From Anastatus disparis (lineage: Eukaryota > Arthropoda > Insecta > Hymenoptera > Eupelmidae): a stretch of 64,000 bases of DNA. How positions within the stretch are numbered: the stretch's first letter is position 1; each line of letters begins with the position of its first letter. The position numbers were made by a program, and so were the translations under genes. The notes below the pieces were generated by a model. The model was not told the origin of the DNA. It made no database searches and was given only the letters and a program-made list of their open reading frames with translations. Shown in pieces: positions 55,274-64,000 of this stretch. Location: positions 6,262,001-6,326,000 of the forward strand of contig JAFFSR010000004.1 of NCBI GenBank assembly GCA_017163975.1. Reading direction: 5' to 3'.

Positions 55274-58200
55274 GTATAAGAAAAAAGATCCCAAAGCTAG
55301 AAGAAAACCCGAGACCCAAATGCAATGCACTCTCCTTGTAAGTTTAGACTTCAAACTGAATAAAAAAATTGGTCTACACACCTTATTCTTTATTAAACAT
55401 TTAATTTATTTTAGAATGAAAAAAAAATCGATTTTTTACAATATTAGCCCTAATATGGAGCCACTCTCTTTTAGCGTAGGGGCTATTTTCTGAATGTATT
55501 ATTAAACTTAAAAAATTCAATTACATTATTTATTCAACGAATTTTTTCTAATTTTTGACTATATTATTCATTATTATTACATTAATAATAACAAAAATAT
55601 AATATTAACATATAATATTAGAATGAATATTAAATAAATTATTATTAATATAAAATTAATAAAAAAGCTATTTTCCCAAAAAATCCGTATTAATTAACAT
55701 GGTTTCGGAAAGTTGCCCCAAATGATTAAAAATCGTTTGACTGTCAGTGCTAAGCTTAAACTTGACGTATCGGGTTTTACAAGGCGTAAACATTTTTGTT
55801 TTTTAATGTACTTTAAACTAATTAATACGTAACAAAGTTTTGGAAGGCACTGTGAAAAAAAAGAAATGGCCGTTATGGATTCAAATTATTAAGTAATCTA
55901 CTCGAAGTTGTATACCCCGTCCGTAATTTAACTCCCCTCTCCCTTATATTATAAACTTTTTGAAATTACTGAATATAAAAAATAAAATTTTTTCCAAATG
56001 GCTAAATGAAAAAAAGAGGAATAATTAAATTCAAATAAGAATTAAAACTTGTAAATAAACGTGAAGTTTGCAGATGAGTATTCTATTTCTTTCTTTTTTT
56101 AACAATAACTAACAATTAAATTAATAAAACACGGTAATATTTATTCTTTAATAAGACAAAATAAAATTGGATTTCAGAATATTATATACTCTAAAATATT
56201 GATAAAACTTCTCAAAATAACACAATTAGTAAGCAGCAAAACCACCTTCATTTTTTAAATGTTAATTCAAAGTTAACAATGTCGTCCTCATAGTCTAAAA
56301 AAATCTCCTTAAAAGATAAGAACAAAAATTCAAAAGTTAAAACAATAAAAACTGCAACAAAAAAAGGAAAATAGATAAATTGAATGACAAAAGTGAATAC
56401 CGGTAAATTCTGTTGGTGAAGTTCGCGTTTCATTCATATAAAAGACCTCACTTGACCTTCGCCCAACCCCTATATAATCAACCCCTCTATTTTTTATGTA
56501 TATATCTATATTGTACGTTCTTGTTCTACATTCGGATTTTCTATATACACACGCTATGTGCTCTCTCACTTTCTCCCTTTCTATGTATTCGCTATCATAT
56601 AACCAGTTTCGTTCATAGTTTAAGCGATTCCGAGCTATATTCGATGGCTGTTTTGCGCAAGCGTTAGAAAAAAAAGACCTACATAGGATCCAGGGACATC
56701 ACTATTCTGTTTTCTTCTATTGACCTATATATCATAATACGTACACCCCCTTAATTTATTTTTTCTATTTGAAAAATCTTAGGTGTATTGAGTTTTGTGA
56801 ATCCAATTTGGACATCGTCTTCCCCCTGCCTTCTCACATCAAATCACTACAGATTATTATAAATAATTTGCTCCCTTTGTATCAAAGTAGTATATACAAC
56901 GCTAATGCGAGTTCTTACGTTTATCTGTATAACTGCTTTCTTATTTTTCATTGTTTTAAAAACAGACTTCATGCGCAATTATATCAAAAAATATAGTATG
57001 CAACTCAGGTGTGACATTTTTTCACTCGAGCGATTGTGCAGTACTCGTGGCCGGCTACATCACTCTCATGAAAAAAGCACACTTCACACCCTTATTGCAT
57101 AAACTACTATATTAATATTTTAAAAGATCGAAACTAAAAAATTCTTAATTGAAATCACAAATACAATCTTCTTCCAAGGACATAATAGAAAGTATTTAAA
57201 AAAAAAAAACTATCGTTCAACATTATTAAAGCTAACTTTATCAAAATAACAAATTATTTCAATATAAAAAACATCGTGATAGAAATAAAATTTATAATCA
57301 AAGGATGTGTCTGTATATAAAAAGCAGAAACAAAACGCGCAGGCGCGCGTCTTCTAATGTTATATGAATGAAAGATATATACACGATTCACATATAGGGC
57401 GGTGCTCTTTATATATATATATATACCATTTCATGACTGGATGAGAAAAAATATAGAGGGGTTGGATGGAAGTAAGAGAGAGACAGAGAAAGACCTTGTG
57501 TTTATAGATGAGAAAAGTACCGCACCCTCGTGCGATTGATGAAAAATTCCCCCAAGTCTAAGTTCAAGGACAAGGTCTATTCATTCTTTAACTGCAAATA
57601 CTAAGATAGTCAAACTTGTCGAATTATGATAGATGAAGATTATCTTTTAGTTACATGTTGATTTTTGTTTCAGATTTTTCTTTATTTAATATTATTTGAT
57701 TGATCGTTTAGATGGTTAATAGTATTTTTTATTTTAATTATCTAAAAAAGTGAGTTTATTTATAATATATTTTTATTTTTTATTTAAAAAATTAATTAAA
57801 CTCATGACTTCTTGATTATTATTTTAATATTTTTTATTTATTCTATTGTATGAATACAATTTCTGCTATAATGTTTTTATGTTAAAATAGAGGAATTTGA
57901 TACAAATATTATTATTCGTAAATTGATTAGTTATTTTTTAAACAATTTACAACACAATGAAAATTAGATTTAAGTACTTTTACTACATTTTTAATTTTTA
58001 GGAAAATTTGAAATTATATCCAAAAAACGCTGCCAAGTGCTTTGGCGCAATGCTTTCTCATAGAGCTCATTGAGTTAGAGCGATTTAATTTTATTTTTTA
58101 AAATGTGATTTTAGTGTAAAAAACATCCAATAATTTTTGTTCAAGAAAAATTGAAAAGAGAAAGAAAGAGTGTAAGTGAGTGTGAAAGAGCGATTAGGAA

Positions 58201-59292
58201 ATAGGAAGAGAGAGAGGGGGATAGATGAAAATAGTGTAAAAATGAGTATCAGGGTGAGATAGAAAGAAAGAGAGAGAGTGAGGAAGAAAGAAAAGAGTTA
58301 ATGGGAGCGTTAAATCAGAAATTACAAAGAAAGTAGCGAATAATTTGCATACAAATTTTAAAGCAAATCTATCGAGTAGTTTACGTAAAATAGAAGAAAA
58401 ATGGAAAAAGAAAATTTTTTTCAAAAAACTTATTTAAAATTATAACTACGCTGAAAAAATTGGTTTCCAAAAGTTATCCTCCTTTTGTCAGTTACAAATA
58501 ATTCCCATTACTCCACCGTGCTATCACAAAATGAATAGATAATATACCAGTGATTTCATTAACCTCATGAATACATAATAGTTTAATTGTATTTATTTAT
58601 TGATTAATTTTAGATAAACAATTTTTTTTTTTTCAAGAAAGTGTTAAAAATTATATAGCACTCTTCGTCATTTTTTTTGTATAAGACTTCAGAAATTGTT
58701 GAATTATTAATTTCAACATTTTAATTTGATAAGTCTTAAAGTTTTATCAATTGTAGAAAATTACATAAAATAAAAATGTGTATGCAAACAATGATATATA
58801 TATATATACATATATAAATAAAAAAAAACTTTTATAGAAAATTTTATTTTATAATATAAAAAAAAGTTATATGATTCTTTGCACCTAACTATCATTAGTA
58901 ATTATTCATTATTAATAATCAAAGATGATCATTAATTTTATTTTATTTAACAAATCTTAATGATATATAATCTTCTGATAAAAATATGGAATTTCTAATT
59001 AGAAAAAATTCAAATAATTGCATAGTTTTTGTTGGAAGATTAGAACTACGGCTCGAATTCATAGACGTGATTTGATTGTTGAGTATCTCGGAACTTAAGT
59101 ATCGTTACTAAAGATCAATTTTCAATAGCTTCCGCACCAGTTGCAAAAATAAATTGTATGCAAAATTGGAAGCAAATCCATCGAGTAGTTTTCGAGATCT
59201 AATTGGCGTAATGAATACACACACACACACATACATACAGACATTTTCTGGAAACCACTTTTTTCGATCCCTTGAGTCCAAATTTGTACAAA

Positions 59293-59675
59293 TTAAGGAG
59301 ATGTAAAATGGATACTACACCTGTACTCATAAATATTTACTATCTTTTTATTTTATTGCAAAATTCTAAGAAAATAAATGCTTTAGCTTGTTGTATGTAC
59401 TATGAAGATTATTCAGATAAATTTTCAAATAAATTCATTCATTAGTTTCTCAGAATTTTAGATTTCTTGTACAAAATCTAAAAATTTTAATATATAATAT
59501 TGGAACCCAAAATTCTAAAAAATTAATGAATGAATTTATTTGAAAATTTAACTGAATAATCTTCATGGTAAATACTACAAACTAAAGCATTTCTTTTAAT
59601 CAAGTTTTGCAATATAATAAAAAGATAGGCCAAATTCATGAGTACAGGTGTAGTGTCCGTTTTACATCCCCTTAA
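59293..59675. mobile_element. TTAA-flanked palindromic MITE
   Basis: 375 bp (59297-59671) with inverted ends GGAGATGTAAAATGGATACT and complement of GGGGATGTAAAACGGACACT, flanked by TTAA on both sides. The arms continue for most of the element. A diverged relative lies at 47700-47990. Confidence 0.75.
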
Positions 59676-59983
59676 TGAAAAAATAGAAAAAAAAAATTTT
59701 TATCGATACAATGCTTTTTCCATGAGAAAGCAAAAAAGATTCTTTTTAATTTGAATACACAAATAACATTAAACAAAATGTAGAAATTTTTCAAGCTCAT
59801 ATTTCTAAGTCTCTTAAAATAATCAGCATTATGAAACTATTAGTTAAATATTATTTGCACTCATTAACAAAGTAAATTATTCAAATTTAACACATCATCA
59901 TGTATTAATTAAAATTAACGTTTTAAATTTATTAATAAATTTTATTAATATAAAAATAAAATAATATTTTTAATGTTTTATAG

Positions 59984-60311
59984 CTACCATGTCGAGCAGG
60001 TCCACAAACGACCCATTCACGTTTAAACGAAGAAAAGAACAAAAAATGTTTAATCCAGATATCGCGTTACCGATTTTCACTGGTAATATCAGGATTGACA
60101 AATATATTAAAACGCGTCAACGAAATGGTACCAAGTAGCGTAGGTGGTCAAAGATTTCATTGTGCTGATCAGGATCGTCATTGTTATGAATCAATTATCA
60201 TTGTCCTCGATACCCTTGAACGTTGCTTGGCTAATCAACCCAAGGATACAACTAAGTATGATGAGGCTATGAATGTCAAGCTATTGTTACGTGAAATCTG
60301 TCAATTTATCG
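59984..60311 (+). CDS. NF1: Neurofibromin, coding exon 2
   Basis: 328 nt between TTTTATAG and GTAAGG. Continues exon 1 in frame with LPCRAGPQTTHSRLNEEKNK, then KCLIQISRYRFSLVISGLTN and, further on, IIVLDTLERCLANQPKDTTK, ending ...LLREICQFI plus one base. These blocks match the N-terminal part of neurofibromin closely, including the conserved DTLE(R/K)CLA.QPKDT. Neighbouring short frames starting at internal Met codons are only parts of this exon. Confidence 0.92.
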
Positions 60312-63203
60312 GTAAGGAAACTTGGATTTTTATTAGATTATTTTAATGCTTCTAAGTAATGAATTTTTTTTTCCTTTTGACTTTACAAATTATGTTAGTT
60401 AAAGCAATTTTAAATATTTTTCTTAATAAAAAATAACTAATAGAATAAAGTCATTAAGTAATTAGTTTTCAATAATAATTAATTATTAATATTAAATAAT
60501 ATATACAATAAATATGAAAAAAATTTTTAAAAATTTGATCTAATAATTTTAAAATTGTAAAAAAAATTCTTTCCATGAATTTCCAAAATTAATAGTTAAT
60601 GTCAAGTTTAAATTTTTCTTTTTCCTGTTATGTATTTACTCAATCCAATTAGTGACTAGAGTGCGAATTAAATTGTAACTTTCTTTGTAATCAAAACAAA
60701 CTTTATGATGAATTTAAATATTTGTTTATTATGTTATTAACACTACCTTAAGCAAATTATAAAATTTGTTTTGGTTACACTAAAAGTTAAAACGGAATTC
60801 ACGTACGGGAAAACATTTAGCGTTAACAGATTTCAAATATATTACGCATTGAGAGAATTCAATTGATCTTATTAATATAATTCGTAATTAGTGTTCGCAC
60901 ACTTCCGGAATAAATATATGTCATTTCTTGAAATCATCGTAATAGATTACAGCAAAAATTTGCTGTAATTCTATCTTGAATTATTAAAACTCGTAAAAAC
61001 GTTGAATTCTCTGTATTCACAGTAGCGAATTAATCAACTCCGTTTTCAAAGTCTCAGACTTCCATGCTTGAATTCGTGTATTTTGATATACATCGAAATG
61101 AACCGTTTGTTATATTTTGAGTTCCAGCGTTTCGATCATTGCAAACATTTCCGCGCCATTTCAACTGCTCATGCATTCATTTTTATATTTTCTGTATGAA
61201 TATATATTAAATACATAAATGCATAAAAATATTCATATAATCATTTTTAATATTGAAAAATAAGTTTCGTAACCATTTAACTAACTAAAAATATCTTTTT
61301 CTTTTTTATTTGAATCTAAACATGCATAATTTTTAACTGTTACTTTAATTTATTAACTATTTATTCTTCAACTAAGTTACAAAAGTAATTGCAAACAGCT
61401 TCTGCTCTTTCGATAGGCGAACACAATTCGTATGTTGAATTTGTAACAATATAATGAAATAAGTAATAACTTAATAAATAAAGACAAATACTTAGAAACT
61501 TTTTGGAAACAACTTTTTTAACTCTCTGCGTCTAAATATTCATTAATGAATAAAAAAATAGACAAAATTTACAGAAAATGATTATTAATTTCATTTTATT
61601 TATAAAACGGGGCTAGATTTTCTGTTTTCATCTAATTGTATTTTCCATTTTCTACTCAAATATCATTGTTGTAGTTGGAAATTTAGAGTTAAGCGTAATA
61701 TAAAAGATATTATTATTGAGAATATTTGTACAGGTGGAGAAAACATTGTGACAATATTTTTGAGAAAACTATGCCAAAGTAAACGGTTATCTTATAAAAA
61801 CATATTTATAGAAACATACTTTTCTTAAAAACATTGTCATATTTTCTTCTTTTACAGAAATTTTTTAACAATTTTATGTTTTGCGTTCAGCTCTTAATTT
61901 CCTCTTACAACAATAAATATTTGAGTAAAAAATAAAAAACTTCATTAAACAAAAAAAGCAAATTTGGCCCCCTTTTAAGGTGTTCAAACCTTAACAAATC
62001 TAATACTCAAATAAGATATACAGTTTTAAAAATAGATATAAAAGTCATTTTAGCACAATATTATCTTAATTTTTATTTAATAAATTAAGCTTTTCAAATA
62101 TACACTGTAAAAAATTTTGTGTAATTCGTCAAAATTTTTTGTAATTTAAAAATGGTTATGTACTTTAAAATTAACACAAAAATTTTTGTCAAATTAACAT
62201 ACAGAGTGTGTCAATTTTACAAATGCATGTATGTATTTTGTTATTCAGGTTATCTTATAACTTATAATAATCATACATTTGTAGGAACATTGATTGTTAT
62301 TCTTACAATTAATTAATCATATAATTGATAATAAAACTTTATTAATCAATTCACCATTTCTTATGATAATTATAATTATTATTGATTGTTAAATTGTACT
62401 ACCAAATTTAAATTTAATAATCAATAATTATAATCATTATTATCAATAATTTATCAACTGTAAAAATAACAATTTATATTCCTACAAATTTTAATTTTTC
62501 TTTAAACATTTTAAATTCGTTTGATAAAATGAAATAATGCGATCAAGTTAGTCTTAATTTTAAATTAATTTAATTAATGAAAAAAAATTACTTTTTGATT
62601 TTAATAATCTTTTTTTAAATTAAAATATTTTTTATTATAAATGAAATTTTTTCTTGCAAATATATATGTAGACACAAATAGAAAAAGAATAACAATATGT
62701 TAAAAAAAATAAATGTTTAACTGTGAGCACAACGACTAAGTCGCTTAATTACGAAGAGCTTAATTACGATTTCAAGAAGTGCACGAAACAGATGAACTCA
62801 AGGATGAAAGTCTGAGACTTCGATTGTTAAATTCAAATAGCACTAAATATGATAATGCAGTATTTCAACGTACTTACGAATTCACGCTTATCAATATCGA
62901 ATTGAATTTTTTCGAATTTCGTTTAGTGATAACTCAATGATTTCTTGAATATGTTTATTTCCATATCGAATTCAAACAATTCGAAATTTTGAGTTATCAG
63001 AACGCTATTATTTGAAATTAAGGAACATTAAGTATCGATGTCTCTGAACGCAAAATGTAACTGCACTGAATAAATACATAATAGGAAAAAAGTTTGCTGT
63101 AATTAAAATTACAATTTGCTACTTTATTAACGCTAAAATATAATATCTAATAATAAGATGTATATATAAATTTTAGTAATAATTGATAAATTTATATTTT
63201 TAG
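60312..63203 (+). other. NF1: NF1 intron 2
   Basis: 2.9 kb, AT-rich, from GTAAGG to TTTTTAG. It contains a few short inverted repeats (for example ATAATTATTATTGATTGTTA near 62370 and its complement near 62420) and no gene. Confidence 0.85.
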
Positions 63204-63422
63204 ATATGCCTAACGACAGTCCGCAAAACGCTCATCTTAAAAATTTAGCAAGCAAAGTTTTGTTTGCGCTTAGCTTAAATTTCTTTAGCGCTGTATTCAA
63301 TCGCATTTCCGCTCGTCTTCAGGAGCTTTCGGTCTCCATTGAGGAAAATCCAGATTACAGCGATATTGAACTTATTCAGCACATCAACGTTGATCTCGAA
63401 AGATTAACAAAACTTTTAAATG
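63204..63422 (+). CDS. NF1: Neurofibromin, coding exon 3
   Basis: 219 nt, phase 1 to phase 1, before a GTATAT donor. Encodes DMPNDSPQNAHLKNLASKVL, FALSLNFFSAVFNRISARLQ and ELIQHINVDLERLTKLLN, matching the next block of neurofibromin (vertebrate copies have ..F.AVFSRISTRLQEL and ELLQYINVD at the same place). Intron 3 begins at 63423 and runs past the window. Confidence 0.92.
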
Positions 63423-64000
63423 GTATATTATTTATGTTTAGTTTTGATTTTCAACTAAGTAGTTTGTTGTATTGTTGTAAATTTTTCTTTTTTGTAACTT
63501 TTTATAACACTGAAAAATAGAATTTGGAATCAAGAGTGTAGGTCTGCTTGCGCTACGGCTCTTAAATTAAATAGAAATAATATTATATGTGGTTATTTGG
63601 TCCAAAAATTTAGTAATTTGGCTCTTAGTAGAGGATTTTGTTAATTTTAGAAAGAAATCTTTGAAGAGAATAAAAATAATATAACTGAAAGTCATATGAT
63701 ATCAACATATTAGTAAGAATTCTTGTATAATCAAATCGATTTTATTTTATCATTAGTATATTATTCCTCTAAGATTTTTAATTTATTTGATTTTTTTGAC
63801 AGATTTCTGTTAGAGCTAAACAAAAATAAGTTTTAACCAAATATAATGCAATCAGATTTTATTTTTGAATGGAAATTGAATTCTACTTTTGTTAATGTAT
63901 GGTGTGTATTTTTTAATATTTTAAATAAACGATTTTTTCAAAAGTATGAGCTATTAAAGTACTTAGGAATGAGATAGATTAGTAATTAGAATAATTTTTG
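63423..64000 (+). other. NF1: NF1 intron 3, start
   Basis: AT-rich intron sequence; no exon seen before the window ends. Confidence 0.7.

Larger units (their letters stand above)
52258..59983 (+). other. NF1: NF1 intron 1 (7.7 kb)
   Basis: Bounded by GTAATT and TTTTATAG. It holds a hAT-like element (53892-54273), an inverted repeat (54808-55273) and a TTAA-flanked MITE (59293-59675), microsatellites at 57411 and 58795, and a GA-rich tract at 58150-58300. No other gene seen. Confidence 0.85.

Noticed and set aside
60095..60346. Separate 83-codon gene starting at an internal Met
   Set aside because: It is NF1 exon 2 read through into intron 2.
1..64000. CRISPR array, bacterial operon or prokaryotic defence system
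   Set aside because: Spliceosomal introns, NF1 and composition show insect nuclear DNA; the direct repeats lack unique spacers.

Overview
The window is AT-rich eukaryotic DNA from an insect, most likely a hymenopteran. Two things point there. The first exons of neurofibromin (NF1) lie on the + strand at the right, and the left 40 kb is a mosaic of Polinton/Maverick (adintovirus-like) DNA transposons whose genes carry short spliceosomal introns. Species is inferred, not shown.

Left 17.5 kb (1-17501) is a rearranged, decayed Polinton mosaic. It holds a truncated DNA polymerase B (N-terminal part at 9941-11527, C-terminal relic at 1984-2242), a small OB-like protein, pieces of a conserved exonuclease-like protein, a five-exon pseudogene of unknown function, several element termini, and copies A-F of a spliced Ser-rich gene family that sits next to the element ends. 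17502-19404 is non-coding flank.

19405-40120 is a nearly complete 20.7-kb Polinton bounded by about 73-bp inverted repeats that begin AGTAGATA, and by a 6-bp target duplication GTCCAT on both sides. From left to right it encodes a conserved exonuclease-like protein (-), double jelly-roll major capsid (-), a 48-aa basic protein (-), single jelly-roll minor capsid/penton-like protein (-), adenain-like cysteine protease (-, broken), PLA2-domain minor virion protein (-), FtsK/HerA packaging ATPase (+), an internal-scaffold-like protein (+, two frameshifts), a fibre-like protein (+), RVE integrase with chromodomain (+, frameshift), OB-like protein (-), protein-primed PolB (-, intron, one stop, one frameshift), a second exonuclease-like protein (+, intron), then two Ser-rich terminal genes (G, H) and tandem repeats leading to the right end. 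Together these are replication, integration, packaging and capsid functions; the breaks mean this copy is no longer autonomous. The Ser-rich genes are the least understood part: they are amplified as units containing one gene plus a fragment of element terminus, and one copy has a triplicated 48-nt exon.

40127-52197 is host intergenic DNA with one small secreted-type gene (frameshifted), a 3.3-kb palindrome carrying a nested TTAA-flanked MITE (the other palindrome arm preserves the empty site), and a second inverted repeat. 52198-64000 holds NF1 exons 1-3 with large introns that contain further MITE-like elements.
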